DNA of 64,000 nt from Tenodera sinensis (GCA_030765045.1 CM060972.1:55008971-55072970), one strand, 5' to 3'; shown: positions 45,076 to 56,600, numbered from the stretch's first letter. The notes: generated by a model not told the origin, from the sequence alone. Numbers and translations are program-made.

Positions 45076-45366
45076 CAATGGGATGCAATTCCCAAATAAA
45101 TGTCTTGCGCTGAGTTGAACGGTGTAATCCGATTTGTTTTTATTTTTGAGAACATCAAGAATTTGTTTTTTATAAAATTTCGTATCATGGGTCAGGTTTT
45201 GTGTACTGTAGCCATGGGCAGTGAGTGTTTTAAATACATATGTGGTGTTTATGAATAAGCTGAAAGCAGGTGTTTTACTAGACCTCAGATCAGGAAATAA
45301 ATATTTGACATCAATTTTGACCCCTCGTGCGCTCCATTTTACACCCCAAACCTTCGTTTTTTCCAC
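45076..45366 (-). other. Open frame of ~97 codons fused to an R850 end
   Basis: The frame from 45366 reads unique, polar sequence (WGVKWSARGVKIDVKYLFPD, then LTHDTKFYKKQILDVLKNKN). It runs without a stop into the R850 copy, adding about 40 repeat-encoded residues before stopping at 44947. I recognise no domain. It may be a decayed coding segment interrupted by R850, or chance. Confidence 0.2.
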
Positions 45367-46144
45367 AGTTTAACATTTTAGCGCGTGAAATTGATTTCTT
45401 ATATTTCAATTTTACTCTAATTTATATGCACGCTCGCATAATCTAACACTTACTATCTAAAAGCGTAAACATGCATTTTGTGATTGTTTTATTCATTGGT
45501 TGATAACATAAATGTCGATCAAATCCTTAAATTAATTTCCACTACAATAGAATATCAGTAAATATCGCTTATTTACTTCAGTGACAATTTTGAATACACA
45601 AGGTACTCTTAAAATTTGTTCATTTTTTTTACTAATTAAAAGTATTATCTGAAAAAGCTATTTGAGGTAGAGCTTAGAACCTTTGCAAAGTTATTTCTTT
45701 GTTTACTCATATTAAATAAGTCAATTTTTAAGTAAATAGCTTTAGAATTGAAAAAGAATGTTATAAAAATTAGTCCCAGCGTCCCTTAATTTCTTATTAT
45801 TTAATCAAGTGTTATCAAAGTCTAATTGTAGTTGACAAATTCTTAATGCTTTTCTGCGTTTTAGCGCCGTCTGTTCAATGAATTTCTAACACACAAAGTG
45901 CAAGTAAAATCTGAATCTGATATTTGAGAACTACAAGAGCAACAGGTAAATGAATAACAAATGAGCAGCTCCACAGTGGCCATCAGGAAGCGAGAGAGTT
46001 CGTTGTTGTGCGACTGACAATCAATCCATTGACAAAATACAATCGGTAGTCATGACAACACAATGGCTGTGGCTAGACAGCGCTGATCACAACCTCCTCT
46101 CTGATATAACGCTCATTAGCACTGTGCCTATTGTTAGTTTTAAC
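45367..46144. other. Intergenic, downstream of troponin C
   Basis: This is AT-rich DNA between the end of the troponin C transcript and the R850 copy. I see nothing else. Confidence 0.4.
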
Positions 46145-46463
46145 TTTATTTCTGCAATCGAAAGCTATTCGTATATTTTGTTTATATTCAAAGATAGAGA
46201 AGGTGGCTGGGAAAATAAGTGACCTCAGTTTACCACAGTATTTAATTGGCTTGTTTTCCTTGATTTCAAAGCAATGAGTGATAGAAAATTACATCTTACA
46301 GTAAATACAAATAGAATAAGGCTGTACATTAAAGACTCCCGTATGTGTGCTGGTTAGTTAACATCTTGCAGTTACGCGGTAACGCCACACACAGTTCTCC
46401 CAGCACTGCGGCTATGGTGATATGGAGTGCATCTTTGTTCTCAGTGCTGCCAACATTGGTTCT
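46145..46463 (-). other. Troponin C 3' UTR with poly(A) signals
   Basis: Downstream of the stop codon the minus strand gives ATTAAA at 46246-46241 and AATAAA at 46150-46145. These are candidate cleavage signals, giving a 3' UTR of roughly 240-330 nt. The extent is inferred from the hexamers only. Confidence 0.5.
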
Positions 46464-46492
46464 CTAGTCTCCCGTCATCATTTCCATGAACT
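46464..46492 (-). CDS. TnC: Troponin C, last coding exon
   Basis: After the acceptor TTTTTGCAG the exon reads AG TTC ATG and so on, giving EFMEMMTGD and a TAG stop at 46466-46464. It joins in phase with the G left by the exon at 47814, making the Glu at position 12 of EF-hand site IV across the junction. The EFMEMMTG ending is the standard C-terminus of arthropod troponin C. The intron between the two exons is 1321 bp. Confidence 0.92.
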
Positions 46493-47145
46493 CTGCAAAA
46501 ATAAAAGCACCAAAATCTTACAATCATGTTAGGTTCTCAATCTTTTTATTCACTTTTTCTCTTCCTACAACTTTACTTTAACTCGCCTCAAATAACACAA
46601 TGTTTAATTTACTCTTTAAACGCAAACTAACAAAATTTAAATGATTTTCAACGCGAAAATAACCATAGAATAATAAAACAAATGAATGCTTCCAACTTTC
46701 CCGTCGCCCGGCGTTGAGCGTTGCATAGCTTTTCTATGCCAACGTGACTTTAATGTGGTGTAAAATATAATTGAATGGGTGTTTGTGAAACATAATTTTA
46801 TTGCAGACTAATTTACTTTTGTACAGTCTTATTCATTAAAATTTCCTCTTTAATTTGATACATTATTGCATATATTTTTAAAACTGTCTAGCATGTCTAA
46901 CATTTTATATTGTGAATTCTACATAATTTTAAAATAAAATTTACTAAGAAAGTGTTACTACTGTAAAGTATATGAGCTTCTTTGTGATCAATCATGTGAT
47001 TAAATATATTTTCAAGTTTGTTTTCTGCATGTTTGTTTTAAACAGCTTTTCTTCACGTTTTTTTTTTTTTTTTTTTTATAATGAAGGTTTTCTCAGAAGC
47101 CATTGAATCTTATAATCGTAAAGACATGCTCTTAAGTGCTCTGGT

Positions 47146-47365
47146 GAGGCCAAGCTCTGGCCGAATGGTTAGACTATTCGCCTCTCACTAAAGCGAGCCA
47201 GGTCGATCGCAGGCGACTGTATGTGGGATTTGTGGTGGACAAAGCGGCGCAGGGGCGGGTTTTCTCCGGGATCTCCGGATACCCCGCCATCTCATTCCAT
47301 GTATCATTAGTTATCGCTTGCGGTGCTCATTTAGTAAAAATGGGCGTTAAACACTATAAAAAAGT
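47146..47365 (+). mobile_element. tRNA-derived SINE with conserved central domain, copy 2
   Basis: This is a plus-strand, more decayed copy of the family at 24163-24417: TGGCCGAATGGTTAG (A box), GCGGGTTTTCTCCGGG, CCGCCATCTCATTCCA and the end GGGCGTTAAACACTA. The B box is eroded (CAGGTCGATCGC). It sits in the last intron of troponin C, in the opposite orientation to the gene. Confidence 0.8.
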
Positions 47366-47813
47366 GATCTGTTGGATCTAGTTTGGTATCTTAATAAGAT
47401 CTTGTAAACATTTCAAAGTGATATCTTACGCACCTGATAAAACAGTTCAGAATTCACCAGATTTGAGATTGGCTGGATATAATTTTTGATCTCCCATTAA
47501 CTAAATATTTTTTTGGTTTTAAAATCAAAAGTGTTTAAATTCTTTAGTTGTCTAAGAAATAAAAATACAGTTTTCTTTAACAAAATTGCAGGCTAAAGCC
47601 TACAATAATACAACTAAGGAATAAAGAATAAACAGCTTCGCAACTCGCAGCTTCCGAACACTCTGCATAGTTGGATGTTAAAAACTGCAAGTGAATTGCC
47701 AGCGAAATAGTTGAAGAAAGAAATGCGTCAGCTCTAATTTCACTCATATGCTGCAGCAGAAAACATAAATGCAATAAATTCTGTGTGAAAACGAATCACT
47801 TGGAGCTACTCAC

Positions 47814-47945
47814 CCTCGAAGTCCACGGTTCCTGAACCGTCCGTGTCAATTTCAGCGATCATCTCGTCCAGTTGATCTGGAGTCAGCTGGTCATCCAACG
47901 CCATTAGGATTTCCTTTAAACTTGTAGTGGGGATATAGCCGTTAC
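47814..47945 (-). CDS. TnC: Troponin C exon carrying EF-hand III end and site IV
   Basis: The acceptor is TTTTTAAG|GT and the donor is GAGG|GTGAGT. The 132-nt exon gives NGYIPTTSLKEILMALDDQL, then a linker and EIDTDGSGTVDFE, completed by the next exon. The site IV loop is D-T-D-G-S-G-T-V-D-F-E-E, fully canonical, with Asp at 1 and 3, Ser at 5, Asp at 9 and Glu at 12. The site III loop begins in the previous exon and ends in Ser at position 12, so it lacks the bidentate Glu. Troponin C is the calcium sensor of the thin filament. Calcium at the C-terminal lobe anchors it, and site II, when functional, gives the contraction switch. Phase 1 joins on both sides preserve the frame. Confidence 0.95.
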
Positions 47946-48186
47946 CTTAAAAACAACAGAACCTTTATACGAATTAGCTCTGACTTACATTTTGACTTAT
48001 AAATTTGGCTTTTTGGAATCCTTGTTTTGTATCATTATCTGCATTTGTGCCTACATAACCTACTCTGGGCAATTAAATCATTAAATGTTCAATGCTGCAA
48101 TATGATGACAAATATTATGTAAATGTAAGTGCATTAAAACTTAAGGTTGTATTACAGCCACATTTATCGTATTATTCTCCAATTAC

Positions 48187-48303
48187 CTTCTTTATCGTAT
48201 AGTCTAAATGCTTCCTTCAGTTCTTTCTGCATGACTTCATTGTCTTCATCCAAAAAATGCACGGCTACTCTGCAGAAGGAGTCGAAATTAAGTTTACCAC
48301 TTT
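48187..48303 (-). CDS. TnC: Troponin C exon carrying site II end, linker helix and site III start
   Basis: Acceptor TTTGCAG, donor GAAG|GTAATT, 117 nt. The exon reads SGKLNFDSFCRVAVHFLDED, the central helix, and KELKEAFRLYDKE, and then the split Gly of site III. Joined in phase to the 56 kb exon it makes the site II loop D-K-E-E-S-G-K-L-N-F-D-S. Position 12 is Ser instead of Glu, and position 3 is Glu, so strong calcium binding is unlikely. EAFRLYDKEGNGYI is the hallmark helix and loop of arthropod troponin C. A short intron of 241 bp follows on the transcript, and a 7935 bp intron precedes it. Confidence 0.95.
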
Positions 48304-49271
48304 CTGCAAACAAAAGTACATCACTGCTTTAGAACTTAAATACTGATAATTCAAAATAGTTGTATGTACAGGTTGTTAATGGTATAAGAGAAGATATTAG
48401 TACAATTGAGGCAGAGTAATTAACAATATTATTTGTAAACTTATAATTTTATTTATAAGGTAGTATGTTTTCAGGCTGGTTAGTAGCTCTAAATAGGCGT
48501 GACATAGAAAACATGACGCAGAGTGGGCAGGGCGAATGCTGTAACGTGATAACGAATGCTGTATCGGAAGTGAATTGGAATGCTTTCTACAAGGCCAATG
48601 CTTGCTTATAAATATATGCTCCTCCCCTGAACTTGCAGGGGCTGTAATCCTGATCGCTAGTTTGCGCATCACTGTCCTAGATAGCATTTACAAAATGTGG
48701 CTTTAGAAAGTTGCTTCCAGGTTTTCAAACTCTGGGAAATTAATTCCTCATTAGTCCTTCAGAGCCCCCAGAAGTTGGTAATAACATGGGCAGCGCTTTA
48801 AATTCTATCTCAGCAAGGCCACGAATACCCTTCTCCGTGAAGTGGTGTTTTTGTCCGTAGAAATGACAACAGGCTGTTTTTCCCCACTTCTAATCCAGTT
48901 GTGTATGTTTTTCTGTGACGGTATAACTGCTGTGATTCCCGGAGTGTTCACAGCTTCTTCCCTGCTCACGATTGCCCTGCAGCATCTGGTGGAATGCAAT
49001 CTCCTTTCTGTTGTTTCAACAGCAGCTGCTGGCTACCAGTAACTCTCATTGTGTCCAGATAGAAGAAATTCTACTTTGTTCTATACCCAGTTTACACAGG
49101 TAGCCGCATAAATTAATTGTTGTACTAGGCAACATATTTACAAAAACATTACAACAATGCATTCTAATTGTTACTGCCTCACTGACTCAAGTATAACACT
49201 CGAGAACTAGCTAGATCTAATTCATCAGATTAATCTACGAAGAGAAAGAAGATTATATTAGAAAGTTATGG

Positions 49272-49680
49272 TCTACTGTTGATTCAGAAGAGGGTGACGC
49301 GTCAGATATCAATACAGAATATTCTACAGAAGAATGGATTCCAAGTAAGGAAGATGCTTTTGCTTCAGATATTGAAGATGCTATCGATGGCTATAGTGAT
49401 ATTGAAATAGAAGTTCCGAAGTGAGATAATAGCAATGACAAAAGTGACAGTTGGTGAAAGTAGTGTTGTATTTGTTTTCTGCAGGCACTCTACCTGTCAA
49501 AGATGGAACTAAATGGCATAAAGAGCCTTTTGGGACTGAGGCATAATATATTGAGGAAAACGGCGGGTCTAATACGCCTACAGAAATGCTTGCTATAAAA
49601 GACACCTTCACGAATATATCCACAGACCAAATGCATGATATAATAGTACCACTCGAAACCAACAGGAAGACAAATCAGGT
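49272..49680 (+). pseudogene. piggyBac-type transposase N-terminal relic
   Basis: One frame from 49272 gives an acidic region, SEEGDASDINTEYSTEEWIP and DAFASDIEDAIDGYSDIE, like the N-terminus of piggyBac/PGBD proteins. It then stops. From about 49484, in another frame, VKDGTKWHKEPFGTEA is followed by a stop and by NTPTEMLAIKDTFTNIS, TDQMHDIIVPLETNRK. This matches the family's start of the catalytic domain (a G-T-x-W-x-K-E-P block, then F..f.. and an ..Iv..TN block). The DDD catalytic residues lie further downstream and are missing. Stops and a frameshift make it dead. It is antisense to troponin C inside the long intron. Confidence 0.6.
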
Positions 49681-51188
49681 ACTCACGAATTCTAACCTAA
49701 ACTCAGAAGGAGCAACGAAAATTTAGAAGTCATTACATGCTTGTGGACGGCTGAAAATCGCTGGTAACTGTTTTGAAAGAGAAGAAAAAGTTGCAAGAAA
49801 TGTAAACAATGAAATTCTGATAAACATTGTATTACAACAGTAATGTAACAAACATCAAAATTTACTAACTATATAATAATTTTAACTCAGTCACACTTTT
49901 GAGCAATTCATATTTTACACATATTTATGTCTATTGTAATGTTTCTCAGCTGCCTAATAAATAATACAACTACTAATATAATATGTGATAAAAAATATTT
50001 TGTCTTTGTTAACTTTACGTCTGTTCTAATACAGATGTAGAGTTACCTGGGTAACCCCAATAGAGATTACAGGTTGGATTATTATATAACTAATATTTAT
50101 AAAGATGCAAATTAGGAATAACTAGTGGTTTGTGCATGCCAGCTTACATTGACAATTATAATTATAAAGGTTTAGCATAGCATCCTCGGTTTCATATATA
50201 GCTACAGGTGGTATTTTACCAACCTTAGCAGTAATAACAGGAAGAGGCGTGTGCGAAGTGTTCTGTCTTTATTTTTCGATAAAATAGGAACCCTAGGACT
50301 AAATTTTTTTATAAAAATTACATTTTGGTTTTGAATTATATTTATATTCCACGCAAAACTATGCAAATTTGTTTCTGAATTTAAAGGGTATTTTCTTTTG
50401 AAGTAAGGCTAGTAAAACAAAACTGTATGACAAATTTGTAACAGCTAAATTACATATAATTAAAAAGGATAATTGTTAAAATTGCATCGTCTGGAGCATT
50501 TGGCATAGGGTAGTAAAATTTAGTCGTGAAATCTAATTATTCCAAACCTAAACGAGATACCACACTAAAATTTAAAACCATGAAAAGTTTATATAAGGCA
50601 ATGTTGATATGTGTGCAGCAATATTGGCTAAAAGCATTTAGAAATCACAGTTTCAGCATGGGAGACCTCGGATGAGACGATAACTTGATTTTAAAAGTAT
50701 CATATTTTTCAGAAAATTTCACCCGGATTTAATTAGTATAAGCTTCTGAAATTTCTTTTGATACTAATCTTCTGTTGTAGTAAATTAAAGAGTTAAACTG
50801 AATAAAAAGAATTACTGAACTCTACAACTCAAAATAAAAGAGCTTCTTCCAGCAGGGGCTACTTCGGTTACATTACAAGTTCGGAGTTGCTGTTAATATT
50901 CTAGATGTGTGCTCTAATTGAGATTGGGTTCTGCCTTTAATTTCTCCAGGCCCCTGAACTGCACGCCTTCTCCTCTGGGAACTCGCGCTGGTAATTCCTT
51001 TTGAGATAATCTTGCCGAGTTACAGGAAAAACTCCAGTAAAAGTGATATAAAACGTTGCTTCAAGAGAGATGGACTGGCTTAGTAATAGCATACGTGTTT
51101 GAATTCTTTACTTACTTCCTGTATGTGGGCTACATTATTGGAAGCCACAATTACTTCCAAATTCGGCATAATATAAATATCTCAATTT

Positions 51189-51416
51189 CTAAATGGTCTT
51201 TAGAAATCCTTTAGCATAACTAATTCCATCTCCACTTGCAATGATGCTGATTTTGGTTCCATTATCAAGAGTTGGCAAACAGAAGTCATTTTCCAAGCTT
51301 TTAATGTCTTTGAATCTGCCAATTGTAAATTCATTCTTCACCTTTTCTATTAGTTCAACAAGAGTTCGCCCTCTTTGAACATATGTTTGTAAGAGTGGAG
51401 GGTTTAGATAGCTACA
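51189..51416 (-). other. Open frame of 75 codons, unrecognised, coding-like
   Basis: Between TGA at 51419-51417 and TAG at 51191-51189 the frame reads QTYVQRGRTLVELIEKVKNE, then RFKDIKSLENDFCLPTLDNG and TKISIIASGDGISYAKGFLK. The amphipathic, charged composition looks more protein-like than most chance frames here. It lacks an initiating ATG and has no splice pair that I trust. It could be a decayed retrocopy or transposase piece. I cannot name a family. Confidence 0.25.
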
Positions 51417-53574
51417 TCAATTCTTAAAAATCCACCACTGTCTGTTACGAGAATTATGACATTCACGGCAAGTGAAGGGGTGTGTTGGCAGGTACACAGT
51501 CCACGTGACGCACAGTAGGGTGAGCCAAGGTTGGCCATGAACCTACTTTTGGAAGATAGCTGCTCTAAAGTCTAAACTTATTTGGGGGAGGGGGGACTTT
51601 GGTTAAAAAGGACCATTAGTTATCAGAATATCATACTTCTGTTACACTCAAACTCAAATTTGTCCTCTTACTCTTACTTCCAGGCTTGTATCTTGTCTTA
51701 ATTTTCGTGTAAAAGTGCTAATTTATAAATTTGTTAGCCAATATAGCTAAAATTTTATTTTATATATGTGGTCTTATATATGCATTAGATGCTTTTAAAT
51801 TTCAGTGTGATATCTGCTTTAGTTTCCGAGTTATTGCATTTTAATTGTATTACCCTATAGCAAATTTTTGCAAGGCGGAGTTTTAAAAATCATCGTTTTT
51901 TTAAAATTTTGTCTTATTTACCTAATTAAAACGCAAAAATCTGTAATATATTTTTGTTTTGTTAGCCTTAGTTTATAAGAAAACATTTTTGAATTTCCTC
52001 GTTTGAAATTTCAATTTATACGGCTCTGCAAATTAATAACGCAGAAACTATTCAGCGAAACAAAATTTATACGATTTAACTTCCTGTATTTTGGAAAACT
52101 AAATAATAAATTTCAGAAGAATTGGATGTATAGGAAATAGTTTGGAAAGGTGAGCGTGCTGTAAAAAAAAACAATTTTCAAAATTCAAAATGAAAATATA
52201 CTAAAATTGAGAGGGAAGGAAAAAGCAGGCGCCGAGTATAAGATTGGTGGGTGGGGTAGCAGCTTTAACTATCAATTATTATGACAAAATGATCGGTTTT
52301 ATTTCAGCCCGGTAATATACAAAAGGACGCAATTGTTTTAAGAAACTTAAGAAACTCATCTGTGTTTTAAAAGTAATTACTATTATTTTAGCTCGTAATG
52401 GATGATGATAAAAATAATAATGATAATGATAATAATGTTAATAATATGTATTATTAGGAAAAGCTGTATCCCTTTATATCAAATTGCTACAAACCTAAAA
52501 TACGTGGATTGGATTGTTTCATTTTTCTACTTCTTTAATTATGGAAAACTGCATCTTCATTATTATTTGAACGAATATGTAGATAATTTCATTAATATTC
52601 ACACCTATCAGACATAACATTTCGATTGGTGTGGATTTGCCTCAGTGGTACGGTAAACGCACTGTGCGACTGTTTTTTACATCTGAGGGCAGTGTTCGCC
52701 TCGAAGCACACGATCGTCACTGGCGTGTGCAAGGACTAATCCCATCAGCTGAGAGATGCCATTTACATTTTTGAGAAAAGTACTTCTTGCACCTGCGTCT
52801 ATTTTGCCAGGTTACTCCGGTCAAAGCACGCTGTATAAAGCATTATTTATATTTTTATATTAAGCGTTTGCTTTAAGGCATCGAACTGCATTATTTTAGC
52901 AGTCTTAGTTATTTGTTCGTTAGAAGCTCCTGTGTTATCGGCCATTGGAGTTCAATGGCACTTTTCAGGCCCTCTTGTAACTTTGGGGTGAGATGTTGTA
53001 TCGTGTGCTCTTCTGGTGGACAGGAACATGTGGGTCATCTATGATTCGTTAGCACTATAGGGGCTCCAAGGCAGGTTGACGCCTGTCTCTTGAACACTCG
53101 GCAATAGCTAATGTTGCAAGCATTACCTCCTGATCGCTTTCATGGAGAAGGAACCCCGGACGAACTGTTGATACATAGTTGGAAGAGCTCAACTAGGCGC
53201 CATCAAGGTGATGTTCCAAACAAGTAGTGGGTGGAGAGTGTACATTGCCGAACGATATTGATCCGCAATCCCTGGCCAGGCCGCCAGGAGAGCCTCAAAA
53301 GTGGAAGAGCGGTGTTCGAAGCGTTGCTTTTGATGATGTTCGAAATCTACCACTTCGCATCTGAATTTATAAAACTCTGCAATATATTTTATTTTGACGT
53401 ACATAGTTGCCAGCTATGTCATATTTTCCCGAAAATCTAGTATTTCAACGTTTATTTGGGTCCAAGTCCCGGACGCCGTATTTTGGAGTATTGGTCCTGC
53501 ACATCTTATGATAATTAGTAATTTCTGCTGTTTCTATCATCCTTTCTTTTTTAATCATCGCCCAATTCTCTGAG

Positions 53575-54445
53575 CCTAACTGAAAATTGGTGCTGCCATT
53601 GCCTGATAAAATTTAACATTGCTTCTTTCTGTGTTCTGTTTCCCACACATAGTTTGAAATTTATAAATTTTAGACTTCAAATCTTTTTCACAGTCAAGCG
53701 AAACATCACATCCTAAATAACCGAAATGTTGTACTTGTTCTATATTTATATTATGGATCACTATTTTAGACTTTATTGGGTATTTTCCCAGTGATTCCAT
53801 TGACTTATATTTAAGTTGTAAGCTTTCATTGTCTTCTCAAACAGAAATGTGGCCTCTTGTAACATATTCTCATTTTCTGCCAAAATCATGTGATCATCAG
53901 CTAATAGGATTGAATTCAAAATTGTTTTATTATCTTAAAATTATGTTTTAGCTGATTCTGGCATTCGGCTATCGCTGTGTATATAAGTGTCGGTGCCATT
54001 GGGCAGCCCTGTGGTACTCCTACATTAACTATGTCATAATTATCGCTTATTTTTTATCCTTTATCAATGCTGATGATTGTATCTACATTCGTATTCCTTA
54101 TGATTAAAATGAGTTGTCTCGAATACCCTTGTTTTATCATTATATCCCAAAGCAATTTACGCTGTACCTTATCGAATGCTCTTAAGTAATCTACAATGGT
54201 TTTCTATATTAAACTCCTTTCTTTTTTGGATAATTTGCCATATCGTAAAAACAAAATCCATGCACGATCTAGCTCTTCTGAATCCATATTGTTCATTCTT
54301 CAACAATATATCCGATATTTTATTCAGACATCTGGTTACTTGAAATTAAAAGGCTTGTACCTGTATACTTATTAACATAATTTCTAACCCCTTTCTTAAC
54401 TTTAGGCTTTATTACTGCTCTTTTCCATTCCTCTGGAACATTAAG
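53575..54445 (-). pseudogene. LINE reverse-transcriptase relic
   Basis: Blocks in order on the minus strand: VPEEWKRAVIKPKVKKG (~54430), NEQYGFRRARSC (~54290), VDYLRAFDKVQRKLLWDIM with the first catalytic Asp (~54190), VGVPQGCPMAPTL (~54020) and LLADDHMILAENENML with the second catalytic pair (~53900). The 3' part, SKIVIHNINIEQVQHFGYLG, CDVSLDCEKDLKSKIYKF and FYQAMAAP (53800-53576), is typical of an arthropod LINE group. Frameshifts and stops separate the blocks, and the endonuclease and 3' end are missing. It lies in the troponin C intron in the same orientation as the gene. Confidence 0.78.
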
Positions 54446-55639
54446 TGTCGGTCAACAAATAAGTATTAACCTTAAGAATGTTCGTTTAATTTTAAGAGAA
54501 GCATATTTAATTAACTTATTTTCTATAATAATAAATAATATAATAATAACTACTTAGAGTAAATAGTGGAAGTATTTTATTCTATCCAATATTCGACATC
54601 GAGATTTCAGCAGAAATATGTTTTGAGAGCCCTTGAATGTAAAAGAAGGGCATTTTTTGTGTGTGTTAAAGATATTAGAACTTTTTTTCTAATGTTACCA
54701 ACTCCATTTCAATAAGATTATCCAAAGCGATGTAATACCGTTTAAAGTATGACTATTTTTGGACACCCTGTTGGTAGAAATATGATAAAGCCACTTTTAC
54801 ATTTTCTTGCTTAACTTATTTATTCGCTCTACGTCAGTCACTTTTCATTCAGTACTCATACATCTGCATTTAATACGTTTAAAGCTACAAAAAAGCTGAA
54901 AAAGTATAGAAGTTGAACTAGTAACAATAATAATGATCAGGAAACGTTCTGGTTTAACGAGCTCCCTTGATAATATTCCCTCTTTTCCCCAGCATCCCTA
55001 CATAATCCACCTACATTTTACACAAAAAATACACTCTCAGTTCTCACAGGGATGTTATTTATAGCACAATTCCGCATAGTTTTAATGGTTTCCAAAACCA
55101 AAAGTTCTCTCATCTGAAAAATTTGAACATTCCGCTCCTCTGACGCATCGTTAGGTGGAACAAAGGTGGCAAATGGCTAAGTGATTGTTACCGATGTTTT
55201 TCAGCGGGAGCAGGTAAACAGCCAAAGTGATAATATTATTGATGATTATTTGTGCCAGAAATCAGCGGCAGTAAAATCACCAAACGAGTTCCATTTGTCA
55301 CACAGAAAGTCAATGTCTGGGTTGTTAAATTTATGAACTAATTCCAATAGCTTGTAGTTCCATGTAAAACACTGGCGCTTTTGGGATAATAAATCTACTG
55401 AGAGCAAAACTGACGGTGAGACTGATTAGCACAGTCTAAAAAGAGAGTGCGCACGCTTGTTTCCATGTTTATTGGTCTCCATAATCACTGCAGACAAATG
55501 ACGACTTCTTGGCATTAAACTGAAACATCACCTTCTCTGCGGTTTTCCTCTGTAGTGCATGTATATTAAATTAATTGATTACGAGCACATAAAGCAGAAA
55601 GACAGGAATGTTTTCACTAAAACCACTTGCTAAGGTTTA

Positions 55640-55830
55640 ATCAGAAAGCGAAAGAAAACCACCCTTCCCCTCGTTACTTGCAACAGCTGATAACAAACAC
55701 AGAAACATGGCGAAACCAGTTTTCTAGAGCTGCGCTTTCACTCGTTAGTGCGAACGCATACTTCAGAGCAGTAAGCCTATTAGTAAGGAAAACATTTGCT
55801 TCTTCAGTTACAATTGTAACAAAAAGTAAA
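55640..55830 (+). repeat. Dispersed repeat pair, copy 2
   Basis: It is homologous to minus-strand 28460-28640. The frame here reads KAKENHPSPRYLQQL and then VSANAYFRAVSLLVRKTF, comparable with the frame of the other copy. The family is unknown. Confidence 0.5.
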
Positions 55831-55889
55831 AAACAATGAGACCTTAGATCTCCATCCACTTAATATTAATCTAGATCATTGTCATTGTC

Positions 55890-55890
<1 letters not shown>

Positions 55891-55957
<67 letters not shown>
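55891..55957. repeat. (ATT)n microsatellite
   Basis: This is an uninterrupted trinucleotide run of about 22 units within the troponin C intron. Confidence 0.95.
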
Positions 55958-55958
<1 letters not shown>

Positions 55959-56238
55959 ACTGGCATTGCTCTTGATTTATCAAAATTAACTCCTATAATG
56001 CCGATAACCAGAATTGCTGTGTTGTACAGAGTTTAGAAATTAGAAATTAATTTTGAGGGATATTTAAATGCTAATTCTTTTTCTAAATCTATGTTTATAG
56101 TATTTACAGAATACTTTATGATGTAAGACTTCTATTACAAATGATTAGTTAATTAAGTTCTAAAGCGACAGCCTCGCACGATACCCTTAAGCAGACTGAG
56201 CAACTAATTTAGCAGGAATATTGAGATTTGATACTAAC

Positions 56239-56382
56239 CTTCCTTGTCTTCTTGCTCCAGAAGTGCCTCTAGCTCCAAATCGTCTATCGCAAGACCCAGC
56301 GTGTTCAGAATGGTCCGTACTTTCTCCTTTTCAATTTTACCCAGCTTCCCTGAGTCAAACATGGAAAACGCCCGCCGCAACA
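56239..56382 (-). CDS. TnC: Troponin C exon carrying EF-hand I and the start of site II
   Basis: Acceptor GTTGCAG, donor GAAG|GTTAGT, 144 nt. The exon starts with the last two bases of a codon, then LRRAFSMFDSGKLGKIEKEK, VRTILNTLGLAIDDLELEAL and LEQEDKE. The first helix and loop (AFSMFD) are typical of troponin C. Site I is D-S-G-K-L-G-K-I-E-K-E-K, with Lys at position 12, hence non-binding, as usual in arthropods. With the next three exons this gives about 140 residues, so only about a dozen N-terminal residues are missing. They should lie in one or two short exons upstream (higher coordinates), which I could not locate. A mariner relic begins about 220 bp upstream. Confidence 0.95.
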
Positions 56383-56600
56383 CTGCAACATAATAGACTC
56401 ACATGTACATTACAGATTAGGTTATAATATTTTAGCTGAAATTTACAATTAAATCGACACAGGAACCGCAAAGTAAAATAATAATCAGCATAAACTAAGA
56501 GCAAAACCAGATACTTAAAGAGCAAAACTCTCGCGAGTCTCGAGATAAAACTAAATGATATGTTTCTCCACCACAGCTCGAAGAAACCCATATTATTGTA

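Larger units (their letters stand above)
48304..56238 (-). other. Troponin C long intron (7.9 kb) with transposon relics
   Basis: This intron lies between the exons at 56239 and 48187. It contains a piggyBac-type relic (49272-49680), an unidentified frame (51189-51416), a LINE relic (53575-54445), one copy of a dispersed repeat (55640-55830) and an ATT microsatellite. The remaining parts, including 49700-51180, 51420-53570 and 54450-55630, hold no feature I recognise. A weak tRNA-like sequence lies near 52630-52710. Confidence 0.75.

Noticed and set aside
49425..49484. A short intron joining the two halves of the piggyBac relic
   Set aside because: TTTTCTGCAG looks like an acceptor, but the nearest GT donor would give an intron of about 31 nt, too short to splice. 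A frameshift in a pseudogene is simpler.
52630..52810. Plus-strand SINE (GCCTCAGTGGTA with GTTCGCCTC)
   Set aside because: The spacing is possible but the B box is poor and no second copy is present, so I did not list it as an element.
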